64,000 bases of DNA from Belnapia moabensis DSM 16746. Its GTDB lineage: Bacteria; Pseudomonadota; Alphaproteobacteria; Acetobacterales; Acetobacteraceae. Below are positions 15,578 to 23,974 of the stretch, one piece after another; position 1 is the first letter of the stretch; each line of letters opens with the position of its first letter. The DNA lies in assembly GCF_000745835.1 (NCBI RefSeq), contig NZ_JQKB01000011.1, positions 83,567-147,566 of the forward strand, written 5' to 3'. Below the pieces are notes generated by a model. That model was not told where the DNA came from. It was given only the letters and a program-made list of their open reading frames with translations, and did no database searches. Position numbers and translations under genes: made by a program.

Positions 15578-16525
15578 TCAGCCGGTCTGCTGGATGGCCG
15601 AGAGCATCCAGGGGCCGCCCTGCACCCGCATGAAGGTCCAGACTTCCGTCGCCTCCGTGCGGCGGTTCGGGTCGCCCTCGACCACCACGCCGTCGCTGAC
15701 CCGGCGGGTCACGTCGATCATCGAGAAGCGCATGGCGACCGTGGCGAACTCCCGGCTGCCCTCGCGCCAGGCCTCGGCGAGGTCACCCTGCTCCAGCTTC
15801 ACGTCGCGGGTCTCGTTGCGGAGGCCGCGGCGGTCGAGATCGGCCAGGTCGTCGCCGAAGTAGCGCATCATCTCGGGCGTGGCGACGGCGCGCATCCCGG
15901 CTTCGTCATGGTTGTTCCAGGCCGCGTTGATGCGCTGGAGGGCCGATTCGAAAGCCTGGAAATCGGCCGGCGTGACCTGGATGGCGGCGGAAGGCGCGCC
16001 GCCGGCACCGCCCATTGGCTGCGGGCCGTTCATCGCCTCGCGGGCCATGCCCTGGGGCATGCCAGCCATGGCCGGCTGCGGCTGACGGCGACGGATGAAG
16101 CCCATCACCAGCCGGACCAGGAGGAAGATCAGCCCGATCTGCAGCAGCAGGCCAACGATGGAGCCAAGGCCGGTGAAGCCGGCGAACAGGCCGTTGCCGA
16201 AGAGCAGGCCGCCGAGGCCGACGCCGATCAGGCCGCCCATCATCGCTGCCATGAAGGGAGAGCGGGAGAAGAAGCCGCCGGCCGGGTTGGGCTGGCCAAT
16301 CGGCGGGCGGGTAGCCTGCTGGCCCGCGGTCGCAGCCGGGCGGCCGGCATCCATCGAGCGCTCCATCGGCCGGGCGGCATTGGGCGCCGTGTTGGTGGCC
16401 GGCGGAGCGCTGTAGGTGCGGCTGCCGCGACTGCCCGTCGAGGTGCCGCCACCCGGCCGGGCATCCGCGAGCGCGGGGGCCAGCGCCAGGACGGCGGCGG
16501 CGAGGAAGAGGGCGGGGCGACGCAT
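15578..16525 (-). CDS. Tim44/MBA1-domain (Tim44-like) exported or membrane protein
   Basis: 315 residues from the ATG at 16525, with a signal peptide (RRPALFLAAAVLALAPALADA), a low-complexity Ser/Thr/Ala/Pro region (about residues 25-90), a Gly-rich hydrophobic region (FFSRSPFMAAMMGGLIGVGLGG, then a second segment IVGLLLQIGLIFLLVRLV), and a C-terminal Tim44-like lipid-binding domain (about residues 170-315) with FESALQRINAAWNNHDEAGMRAVATPEM and EVWTFMRVQGGPWMLSAIQ. Bacterial proteins of this layout are common in alphaproteobacteria; their role is unclear, though the fold is related to mitochondrial Tim44. The frame stays open 22 codons upstream, without the signal peptide at the start. Confidence 0.85.
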   Translation of the reverse strand: MRRPALFLAAAVLALAPALADARPGGGTSTGSRGSRTYSAPPATNTAPNAARPMERSMDAGRPAATAGQQATRPPIGQPNPAGGFFSRSPFMAAMMGGLIGVGLGGLLFGNGLFAGFTGLGSIVGLLLQIGLIFLLVRLVMGFIRRRQPQPAMAGMPQGMAREAMNGPQPMGGAGGAPSAAIQVTPADFQAFESALQRINAAWNNHDEAGMRAVATPEMMRYFGDDLADLDRRGLRNETRDVKLEQGDLAEAWREGSREFATVAMRFSMIDVTRRVSDGVVVEGDPNRRTEATEVWTFMRVQGGPWMLSAIQQTG

Positions 16526-16587
16526 CAGGACCGAATCTCCGTGTTTCTGAATTATCGGCAATATAGGGAGGCGCATCGCCAATTGCA

Positions 16588-17919
16588 TCATCCGCCTGCC
16601 ATGGTCAGGCCCTCAACGCGCACGGTCGGGCTGTCGGTGCCGCGGCGGAATTCCAGGTCGTCGGCCGGCGTCATGTGGAGCAGCATGTCTTTCACGTTGC
16701 CGGCGATGGTGACCTCGGAAACCGGCTCGGCCAGCGCCCCATCGCGGATCATGAAGCCGGCGGCGCCGCGGCTGTAGTCGCCGGTGACGCCGTTGACGCC
16801 CATGCCGATCAGCTCGGTGACGTAGAGCCCCTCCCGGATATCGGCCATCAGCGCAGTCGGCGTCAGGCTGCCGGGCGCGAGGTAGAGGTTGGTCGGCGCC
16901 GGGCCGGGCGGGCCGCCGGTGCCGCGGCTGGCATGGCCGGTCGAGGCCATGCCGAGCTGGCGGGCGCTGCGCCAGTCGAGGATCCAGGTGGTGAGCACCC
17001 CGTCCTCGACGATGCTGCGGCGGATGCCCTGCATCCCCTCGCCGTCGAAGGGCCGGCTGCGGAAGCCGCGGCGGCGGGTCGGGTCGTCGATCACCGAGAC
17101 GCCGGGGGCCATGACCCGTTGGCCGAGCCGGTCGCGGAGGAAGCTGGTGCCCCGCGCCACGGCGGCGCCGTTGATGGCGCCCGCCAGATGACCGAGCAGC
17201 GAGGTGGCCACGCGCGGGTCGTAGACCACGGGGATGCGAGCGGTCTTCGGCCGGGTCGGGTTGAGGCGGGCGACGGCCTTCTCCCCGGCGCGGCGGCCGA
17301 TGGCGGCGGCATCCTCAAGGTCGGCGAGGAAGACGGCGCTGGCATAGTCGTAGTCGCGCTCCATCCCCGTCCCCTGCCCCGCCAGCGCGGTTGCCGAGAT
17401 CGAATGGCTGGTGCGGGCATACTCGCCGGCGAAGCCGTTGCTGGCCGCGAGCGCGATGGTGTAGCGGGAGAAGCCGGCATCGGCGCCTTCCGAATTGGTC
17501 ACGCCCTGGATGGCGAGCGCGGCATCCTCGGCGGCGGCGCAGCGAGCGATGAGGTCCTCGGCGCTGGGCTCGGACGGGTCCTCCAGCTCGAGGGCCGAGG
17601 CGATCAGCCCGTCCGGCGCCTCGGGCAGGCCGGCGAAGGGGTCTTCCGGCACGACCTTCGCCATGGCGACGGCGCGCTCGGCCAGGGCCTGGAAGCCGCG
17701 CGGCGAGGGGTCGGTGGAGGCGACGATGGCCTGGCGCTGGCCGAGGAAAACGCGAAGGCCGAGGTCGAAGCCCTCGGCGCGTTCCAATTGCTCGATCTTG
17801 CCGAGGCGGCGCTGGACGGAGAGCGAGGCGGAGGCGACCAGCAGCGCATCCGCGGCGTCGGCGCCGGCGCGTCGAGCGGCGGCGACCAGGTCCTGGAGGA
17901 GTTCGGCATGAGAGGTCAT
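16588..17919 (-). CDS. pmbA: TldD/PmbA family protein (PmbA/TldE type)
   Basis: 443 residues. TldD/TldE (PmbA) form a metalloprotease that matures certain peptides such as microcins and degrades the antitoxin CcdA in E. coli. PmbA-type features are the N-terminal ADALLVASASLSVQRRLGKIE, GFDLGLRVFLGQRQAIVAST, the C-terminal DWRSARQLGMASTGHASRG and GVTGDYSRGAAGFMIRDG. The TldD metal motif HEXXXH is absent, as expected for the PmbA partner. tldD is not in the window. It lies just upstream of the Tim44-domain gene on the same strand, with a gap of 62 nt. Confidence 0.92.
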   Translation of the reverse strand: MTSHAELLQDLVAAARRAGADAADALLVASASLSVQRRLGKIEQLERAEGFDLGLRVFLGQRQAIVASTDPSPRGFQALAERAVAMAKVVPEDPFAGLPEAPDGLIASALELEDPSEPSAEDLIARCAAAEDAALAIQGVTNSEGADAGFSRYTIALAASNGFAGEYARTSHSISATALAGQGTGMERDYDYASAVFLADLEDAAAIGRRAGEKAVARLNPTRPKTARIPVVYDPRVATSLLGHLAGAINGAAVARGTSFLRDRLGQRVMAPGVSVIDDPTRRRGFRSRPFDGEGMQGIRRSIVEDGVLTTWILDWRSARQLGMASTGHASRGTGGPPGPAPTNLYLAPGSLTPTALMADIREGLYVTELIGMGVNGVTGDYSRGAAGFMIRDGALAEPVSEVTIAGNVKDMLLHMTPADDLEFRRGTDSPTVRVEGLTMAGG

Positions 17920-17984
17920 GCCGGCACCCTAGACCAAGCCGGGCGGGGGCGAAGCAGGCAAATGCCCGCCCCGCCCCGCGTGCC

Positions 17985-20327
17985 TCAGCCGGCGGCGCCT
18001 TGCAGGGCGGCCCAGACCCGGGGCGGCGTCAGCGGCATCTGCAGGCGGAGGGCGGCGGCCTCGTGGCCGGCGCGGGCTAGCGCATCGGCGATGGCGCTGA
18101 CCACGGCCGGCGTCGCGCCGATCGTGCCCAGTTCGCCGACGCCCTTCACCCCGAGCGGATTGGTGCGGCAGGGGATCGACTGGTCGAGCTGCGTGACGTA
18201 GCCATGGGCGAGGTCGGCGCGCGGCATGCCGTAATCCATGAAGCTGGCCGAGAGCGGCTGGCCGGTATCCGGGTCGTAGGCGACCAGCTCGGAGAGCGCC
18301 TGGCCGATGCCCTGCAACGCGCCGCCGACGATCTGGCCCTCGACGATCAGCGGGTTGACGACGCGGCCGGCATCGTTGGCGGAGACGTAGGAGAGCACCT
18401 CGACCTCGCCGGTCTCGGGATCGACCTCCACCTCGCAGATGTGGCAGCCGTTCGGCCAGGTGGGGCCGGAGACGGAGTGGCTGATATCGACGAAGATGCG
18501 GCCCTCCGGCTGGCGCGCGGCAAGGTCGAAGAGGCCGATGCGGCGGTCGGTGCCGGCGACGCTGATGACGGCGTCGCGGTACTCGAGGTCGGCGGCGGCG
18601 GCTTCCAGCGCCTCGGCGGCGAGGTCCTTCGCGGTGTCGACCGCGCGGTCGGAGGCGACCTTGATCGCCGAGCCAGCGGTGAAAAGCGAACGGGAGCCGG
18701 CGCTGCCGAAGCCGCTGCCGCGGTCGGAATCACCGAGCACCACCTTGATCTGCTCGATGGGCACGCCGAAGACGTCGACGGCGAGCTGGGCGTAGCTGGT
18801 GGCGATGCCCTGGCCCATGGCCTGGGTCGTCGCATAGACCTCGATCTCGCCCTCGCCCTTCACCGCGACGGTGACGCGCTCCTCGAAGACGTTGCCGCCG
18901 GTCCATTCGAGGAAGGTGGCGATGCCGCGCCCGCGCAGCTTGCCCCGCGTCCCGGAGGCATCGAAGCGGGCGGGGAAGCCTTGCCAGTCCGCGGCCTTCA
19001 GCCCCTCGTCCAAGATCTGAGCGAAGCTGCCGCTGTCATAGGTCTGGCCCATGGCGTTGGTGTATGGCATCTGCACCGGGCGGATCATGTTGCGCCGGCG
19101 CAGCTCGGCCGGGTCCATGCCCATCTTCCGCGCGGCGGCGTCCATCAGCCGCTCGATCAGGTAGATCGCCTCCGGCCTTCCAGCGCCGCGATAGGGCGCG
19201 GTCGGCGTCGTGTTGGTCAGCAGCGCGGTGAAGCGCAGGTCGATCGTGGTGATGTCGTAGATGCTGGTCGAGACCCAGGGGCCGATCATCAGCTGGATGG
19301 CGACGCCTGAGGCGCGCTGGTAGGCGCCCATGTCGGCGAGCGTCCGCACACGGAGGGCGAGGACCTTGCCCTCGGCATCGAGGGCAAGCTCGGCGCGGCT
19401 CTCGGTGTCGCGGCCATGGGTCGCTGAGAGGAAATCCTCAAGCCGGGTCGCCGCCCATTTCACCGGTCGGCCGATCTTGCGGGCGGCGAAGGCGACGACG
19501 CCGTCCTCCGGGTAGAGGCCGGTCTTCATGCCGAAGCCGCCGCCGACATCGCCGACCAGCACGCGCACCTGCGCCGGGTCGATGCCGAGGATCTCCTTCG
19601 CCAGCGTGTCGCGCGCGCCGGAGGGCATCTGGCTGCTGAGGCGGAGGGTGATGCGGCTGCTTGCCGCGTCGTAATCGGCGAGCGCCATGCGCGGCTCCAT
19701 GGAGGCCGGGGCGAGGCGCTGGTTGACGATGTCAAGCGAGACGGTATGCGCGGCGCGGGCGAAGGCGGCCTCGGCGGCCTCGGCGTCGCCGTAATGGGTC
19801 TCGGCGACGACATTGCCGGTGGCGGCGGGCCAGACCAGCGGCGCGCCGGGGGCGCTGGCGCGGGCGAGGCCGATGACGGCGGGCAGTTCCTCATACTCGA
19901 CCTCGACGGCCTCGGCGGCGTCGCGGGCCTGGCCGGGGCTCTCGGCGATGATCGCGGCGACCGCCTCGCCGGCGAAGCGGACCATGTCGGTGGCGAGGAT
20001 CGTCCGCGGCGGGGCGGCGAGCGGCGAGCCGTCGGGCCGCTTGAAGGGCAGCGCGACGCCGAGCGGCTTCACCCCGGCCTCCGCCAGCTCGGCGCCGGTG
20101 ATGACGGCAAGCACCCCCGGCATGGCGAGCGCCGCAGCGGTGTCGATGCCGGTGATGCGGGCATGGGCATGGGGCGAGCGGAGGAAGACGCAATGCGCCT
20201 GGCCGGGGAGCGAGAAGTCGTCGGTGAAGCGGCCGGTGCCGGAGAGCAGCGCCTCGTCCTCGATGCGCCGCACCTTCTGGCCGCTGCCGAAGCGGCCGAA
20301 CCCGGCCTCCATGCCATCCGCTACCAT
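17985..20327 (-). CDS. xanthine/CO dehydrogenase-type molybdopterin-binding large subunit (form II, orphan)
   Basis: 780-residue molybdenum hydroxylase large subunit. The N-terminal part (residues about 20-140) is the aldehyde-oxidase a/b hammerhead with RTILATDMVRFAGEAVAAI; then the Mo-cofactor domains with GDVGGGFGMKTG (about 259-270), PYRGAGR (378-384) and near the end GVKGVGELGTIGATPAV, whose Glu is the base that activates the Mo centre. PYRGAGR corresponds to the form II loop; true CO dehydrogenase (form I) has AYXCSFR. No FAD (medium) or 2Fe-2S (small) subunit genes lie beside it, which is unusual. Substrate unknown. The start at 20327 has GGAG 5 nt upstream. Confidence 0.9.
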   Translation of the reverse strand: MVADGMEAGFGRFGSGQKVRRIEDEALLSGTGRFTDDFSLPGQAHCVFLRSPHAHARITGIDTAAALAMPGVLAVITGAELAEAGVKPLGVALPFKRPDGSPLAAPPRTILATDMVRFAGEAVAAIIAESPGQARDAAEAVEVEYEELPAVIGLARASAPGAPLVWPAATGNVVAETHYGDAEAAEAAFARAAHTVSLDIVNQRLAPASMEPRMALADYDAASSRITLRLSSQMPSGARDTLAKEILGIDPAQVRVLVGDVGGGFGMKTGLYPEDGVVAFAARKIGRPVKWAATRLEDFLSATHGRDTESRAELALDAEGKVLALRVRTLADMGAYQRASGVAIQLMIGPWVSTSIYDITTIDLRFTALLTNTTPTAPYRGAGRPEAIYLIERLMDAAARKMGMDPAELRRRNMIRPVQMPYTNAMGQTYDSGSFAQILDEGLKAADWQGFPARFDASGTRGKLRGRGIATFLEWTGGNVFEERVTVAVKGEGEIEVYATTQAMGQGIATSYAQLAVDVFGVPIEQIKVVLGDSDRGSGFGSAGSRSLFTAGSAIKVASDRAVDTAKDLAAEALEAAAADLEYRDAVISVAGTDRRIGLFDLAARQPEGRIFVDISHSVSGPTWPNGCHICEVEVDPETGEVEVLSYVSANDAGRVVNPLIVEGQIVGGALQGIGQALSELVAYDPDTGQPLSASFMDYGMPRADLAHGYVTQLDQSIPCRTNPLGVKGVGELGTIGATPAVVSAIADALARAGHEAAALRLQMPLTPPRVWAALQGAAG

Positions 20328-20441
20328 CGCGTCGCTCCACCAGATGTATCGTCGGGCGCAAGCTTAGCAGGGGCGGCGGGGGGCGACAGCCCCGGCGGGG
20401 CGATGTAGCCTCGCTCCGCTTCGCCGGAATGGAAGGACAGG

Positions 20442-21704
20442 ATGCCTCGATCCGCCATCGTGCTCGGCGCCGGGATGGTCGGCGTCTCCGTCGCGCTGCA
20501 TCTGCGGCGGCGCGGCTATGACGTGGTGCTGGTGGACCGGCGGGAGCCCGGCGAGGGCGCCTCCTTCGGCAATGGCGGGCTGATCCAGCGCGAAGCGGTG
20601 TTCCCGCACCCCTTCCCCCGCGAGGCGAGGGAGATCGGGCGGGTGGCCTGGAACCGCTCCATCGATGTCCGCTACCATCCGCTCGCCATGCCCGGCTTCA
20701 TGGCGCCGCTGCTGCGCTATTGGTGGCATTCCGAGCCGGCGCGCTACGCGGCCGCGGTCGAGGGCCATGCGGCGCTGATCCGGACCTGCCTCGACGAGCA
20801 CCTGGCGCTGGCGCGCGGCACGCCGGCGATGGCGCTGCTGCGGCCGATCGGCTGGATGCGGCTCTACAGCTCGGCGCCGATGCTGGAGGCGGCGCTGGCG
20901 CAGGCGGAGCAGGCGCGGCGGGAGTACGACGTCAACTATGTCGCCCTCGACGGCGCCGCGCTGGCGGAGGCGGAGCCGCATCTGCTGGCGGCGCGGGCGG
21001 GGGCGATCCACTGGACCGATCCGCTCTCGGTCAGCGACCCGCATGCGCTGGTGCTCGCCTATGCCGGCTTCTTCCAGCAGGAGGGCGGCGCCTTCCGCAT
21101 CGGCGATGCGGCGACGCTGCGGCGCGCGGGTTCGGGCTGGGCGGTGCGCACGGCCGATGGCGAGGTAGAGGCCGGGGAGGTCGTCATCGCCCTCGGCGCG
21201 GCGGCGGGCGAGGTGACGCGGCCGCTCGGCTATGCGCCGCCGCTCTTCGGCAAGCGCGGCTACCACATGCATTACGGCCTCCGCGGCAATGCGGTGTTGC
21301 ACCGGCCGGTGCTGGATACAGAGAGCGGCTTCCTGCTGGCGCCGATGCGGGCCGGCATAAGGCTGACGACGGGGGCGGAATTCGCACGGCCCGGCGCGCC
21401 GGCGACCCCGGTGCAGCTGGAACGGGCGGAGCCGGTGGCGCGCGGGCTGCTGCCGCTCGGCGAGCGGGTGGAGGGCGTGCCCTGGATGGGCGTCCGCCCC
21501 TGCACGCCGGACATGCTGCCGGTCATCGGACGGCTGCCCGGCCAGGCGGGGGCGTGGTGCGCCTTCGGCCATGCGCATCAGGGGCTGACGCTCGGGCCGA
21601 CGACAGGGCGCATGCTGGCCGAGATGATGACGGGCGAGCAGCCCTTCGTCAGCCCGGAGGCCTATCGGGCGGAGCGGTTCCTACGGCGCGGGATGGCGGC
21701 CTGA
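20442..21704 (+). CDS. DadA-like FAD-dependent amino-acid oxidoreductase
   Basis: 420-residue flavoprotein of the DAO superfamily, most like D-amino acid dehydrogenase. The FAD-binding motif is AIVLGAGMVGVSVALHLRRRGYDVVLVDRR at the N-terminus, followed by SFGNGGLIQREAVFPHPFP, a DadA-type segment. The C-terminal WMGVRPCTPDMLPVIG and FGHAHQGLTLGPTTGRMLAE are FAD-contact blocks shared by DadA and glycine-oxidase relatives. It precedes an FMN reductase by 17 nt on the same strand. The pair may couple amino-acid deamination to quinone or flavin reduction; that link is inferred. Confidence 0.88.
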   Translation: MPRSAIVLGAGMVGVSVALHLRRRGYDVVLVDRREPGEGASFGNGGLIQREAVFPHPFPREAREIGRVAWNRSIDVRYHPLAMPGFMAPLLRYWWHSEPARYAAAVEGHAALIRTCLDEHLALARGTPAMALLRPIGWMRLYSSAPMLEAALAQAEQARREYDVNYVALDGAALAEAEPHLLAARAGAIHWTDPLSVSDPHALVLAYAGFFQQEGGAFRIGDAATLRRAGSGWAVRTADGEVEAGEVVIALGAAAGEVTRPLGYAPPLFGKRGYHMHYGLRGNAVLHRPVLDTESGFLLAPMRAGIRLTTGAEFARPGAPATPVQLERAEPVARGLLPLGERVEGVPWMGVRPCTPDMLPVIGRLPGQAGAWCAFGHAHQGLTLGPTTGRMLAEMMTGEQPFVSPEAYRAERFLRRGMAA

Positions 21705-21721
21705 CGGAAGGAGACAGGGTC

Positions 21722-22312
21722 ATGGGGCGGTCGATTCTGGTCTTCTACGGCTCCTACCGGTCGGACCGCACCGGCATCCGGCTGGCGCGCTACGTGACCG
21801 AGGGCTTCGCCGCGCGCGGCAATGCGACCGAGCTGATCGACGCGCAGGCGGTCGGCCTGCCGATGCTCGACCGGATGTACAAGGAATACCCGAAGGGCCA
21901 GGCGCCGGAGGCGATGGAGACGCTCGCCGGCAAGCTTCGGCAGGCGGATGGCTTCGTCTTCGTCGCGGGCGAGTATAACTGGGGCGTGCAGCCGGGGCTG
22001 AAGAACCTCACCGATCATTTCCTCGAGGAGTGGTTCTGGCGGCCGGCGGCGATCGCCAGCTACTCCGCCGGGCGGCTGGGCGGGGCGCGGGCCAATCTCG
22101 TCTGGCACGGGACGCTGTCGGAGATGGGGATGGTCGTCATCTCCAGCACGCTGATGGCGGGGCCGGTCACCGCGGCGCTGGATGCCGAGGGCAAGCCGAC
22201 GGGCGATGGCGGGGCCGCGCTGGAGCGGGCCTTCCCGCGCTTCGCGGCCGATCTCGAATGGTGGGTGGATGCTGGGCGGGCACAGCGGGAGAGGCAGGCG
22301 CCGCCCTATTGA
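21722..22312 (+). CDS. NADPH-dependent FMN reductase family protein
   Basis: 196-residue flavodoxin-fold oxidoreductase. SILVFYGSYRSDRTGIRLA at the N-terminus is the phosphate loop for FMN, and VAGEYNWGVQPGLKNLTDHF (about residues 80-99) is the second FMN-contact loop typical of the family, which includes chromate, azo-dye and quinone reductases. AAGGAG precedes the ATG at 21722 by about 10 nt. The same frame is open for 1 kb upstream, but that is antisense-like noise inside the DadA-type gene. Physiological substrate unknown. Confidence 0.88.
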   Translation: MGRSILVFYGSYRSDRTGIRLARYVTEGFAARGNATELIDAQAVGLPMLDRMYKEYPKGQAPEAMETLAGKLRQADGFVFVAGEYNWGVQPGLKNLTDHFLEEWFWRPAAIASYSAGRLGGARANLVWHGTLSEMGMVVISSTLMAGPVTAALDAEGKPTGDGGAALERAFPRFAADLEWWVDAGRAQRERQAPPY

Positions 22313-22321
22313 GCGCCCGGG

Positions 22322-23089
22322 TCAGTTCACCCCGACGGCGCCGCCGAGCACGTCGCCGATGCCACGGTGGATGACGAGGTCAGCGATGTCGTCGAGCCCG
22401 GTTTCCTGGTTGTTGACGATGGCGAGCCGCGCGCCGATGCGCTTCGCCAGTTCGGGGAAGCCGGCGGCGGGGTAGACCACCAGCGAGGAGCCGAGGACGA
22501 GGCAGAGATCGGCGGCCAGCACCGCCTCCTGAGCGCGGCGCATCGGGCCCTCGGGCATGGACTGGCCGAAGCTGATGGTCGCGGTCTTGATGAGGCCGCC
22601 GCAGCGGCTGCAATCGGGGATGTCGCCGTTGCGCTCGAAATCCTCGCGCAGCTCCTCGATCGAATAGCGGGCGGCGCAGTCGAGGCAGGCGCCGTAGGTG
22701 GTGTTGCCATGCAGCTCGATCACCTGACGTTCCGGGATGCCGGAGGCCTGGTGCAGGCCGTCGATGTTCTGGGTGATGACCTCGGCGACCTTGCCCTCGC
22801 GCACCAGTCGGGCGACGGCGCGGTGCCCGCGATTGGGCTCGGCGGCGCGGAGCCGGGCATCGGCGGCGAAGCGGCGGCGCCAGCTCTCGCGCCGCGCCTC
22901 GGCGGAGGCGAGGAAGTCCTGGAACATGATGGGCTTCATCTGCTCCCAGACGCCGCCCGGGCTGCGGAAGTCCGGGATGCCGGATTCGGTGCTGATGCCG
23001 GCGCCGGTGAAGACGACGACGCGGCGCGCGGCCTCGATCATGCCCCGAAGGTCGGCGATGTCACGGTCGGCGATGTCGCGGTCGTCCAT
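22322..23089 (-). CDS. cobB: Sir2 family NAD-dependent protein deacylase
   Basis: 255-residue sirtuin. Seen are GAGISTESGIPDFRSPGGVW (NAD pocket), QNIDGLHQASG, the catalytic His in IELHGNTTYGACLDC, a zinc site with two Cys pairs (CLDC and CSRC), and LVLGSSLVVYPAAGF. The substrates would be acetylated or acylated lysines, such as on acyl-CoA synthetases. The N-terminus reads MDDRDIADRDIADLRG, a short tandem repeat of DRDIA, a little unusual. It lies 3 nt after the DUF938 methyltransferase gene on the same strand, so the two are probably co-transcribed. Confidence 0.93.
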   Translation of the reverse strand: MDDRDIADRDIADLRGMIEAARRVVVFTGAGISTESGIPDFRSPGGVWEQMKPIMFQDFLASAEARRESWRRRFAADARLRAAEPNRGHRAVARLVREGKVAEVITQNIDGLHQASGIPERQVIELHGNTTYGACLDCAARYSIEELREDFERNGDIPDCSRCGGLIKTATISFGQSMPEGPMRRAQEAVLAADLCLVLGSSLVVYPAAGFPELAKRIGARLAIVNNQETGLDDIADLVIHRGIGDVLGGAVGVN

Positions 23090-23092
23090 GGC

Positions 23093-23683
23093 TCAGCTCC
23101 GGTGAAAGACCAAAGTGAGGTTGTTCGCCGGCATGGGTTCGACAATGGGCGGGGCGAAGCCCTGCGCCGCCGCGGCCTCGGCCACCGCCTCGAGGTCTCG
23201 GAGGCCCCAGGCCGGGTCGCGGGCGCGGAGCTCGGCATCGAAGACGGCGTTGCCAGGGGCGGTATGGGCGCCGCCCCGCCGGAAGGGGCCGTAGAGGATC
23301 AGCGGGCCGCCGACGGGGAGGCTGGCCGCGGCGCCGCGCATGAGGCCGAGCGTCGCCGCCCAGGGGGCGATGTGGATCATGTTGACGCAGAGCACGGCAG
23401 CGGCGGCGGGCCAGCGGGGCGCGGTCGCGTCGAGCCGCAGGGCGGGGCGGCAATTGGGCAGGCCGGTGCACCAGGCGTCGATTCCGGGCAGGGCGTCGGG
23501 GTCGCGCTCGGTCGGCTGGAGGGTCAGGTGCGGCAGGGCGGCGGCGAGGAAGGCCGCGTGCTCGCCGGTGCCGCTGGCGATCTCCAGCAGCAGGCCCGTG
23601 GCGGGCAGGTGGCGGCGGAGGGTGACGAGGAGGGGCTCGCGGTTGCGGAGCGTCGCCGGGGCGTGGCGGCGGGGGTCGGTCAT
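23093..23683 (-). CDS. DUF938 family SAM-dependent methyltransferase-like protein
   Basis: 196 residues. The nucleotide-binding start LLLEIASGTGEHAAFLAAALPHL is methyltransferase motif I; TERDPDALPGIDAW follows, then INMIHIAPW-like VLCVNMIHIAPWAAT and YGPFRRGGAHTAPGN, hallmarks of DUF938. The reaction is not known. It pairs with the sirtuin gene downstream. Upstream on this strand there are about 290 bp without a gene up to thrC, which runs the other way. Confidence 0.85.
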   Translation of the reverse strand: MTDPRRHAPATLRNREPLLVTLRRHLPATGLLLEIASGTGEHAAFLAAALPHLTLQPTERDPDALPGIDAWCTGLPNCRPALRLDATAPRWPAAAAVLCVNMIHIAPWAATLGLMRGAAASLPVGGPLILYGPFRRGGAHTAPGNAVFDAELRARDPAWGLRDLEAVAEAAAAQGFAPPIVEPMPANNLTLVFHRS

Positions 23684-23828
23684 GCGAGGCCGATGCGCTC
23701 GCGGATCCCGGCCGACCGCCAGGCGGTGATCCGGGAGGCTCTTCCCTCGGCAGCCTCGCCGAGAGGGATGGAGACAGGGGCACCGATGGCGCTTACTCCT
23801 GTTGCAGCGCGAATCTAGTCGTCAGAAG

Positions 23829-23888
23829 CGTTGCGATCAACGACGCCGGCGCCCCGCTTTGGCCCGACCGGCCCTTGGTCGGCGGGGC
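23829..23888 (+). other. predicted folded leader upstream of thrC
   Basis: Two local hairpins: CGTTG-CGAT-CAACG (23829-23842) and GCCCCGC (23851-23857) pairing with GCGGGGC (23882-23888), enclosing CCGAC/GTCGG. They lie 87-146 nt before the thrC start. Otherwise the gap 23684-23974 shows nothing recognisable. I cannot match it to a known riboswitch. Confidence 0.3.
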
Positions 23889-23974
23889 GCGCATGGCAGG
23901 TCCCCGGCCTCACCCAGCATCGCAACCGCCATGCCAGCTTGGTTCCGCCGGGCCGAGGCACTAGTTTGGCCTGG

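Noticed and set aside
17985..20327. Carbon monoxide dehydrogenase (CoxL form I)
   Set aside because: The active-site loop is PYRGAGR, not AYXCSFR, and there are no coxMS genes.
23684..23974. Threonine- or SAM-type riboswitch before thrC
   Set aside because: No known riboswitch core recognised; only local hairpins.
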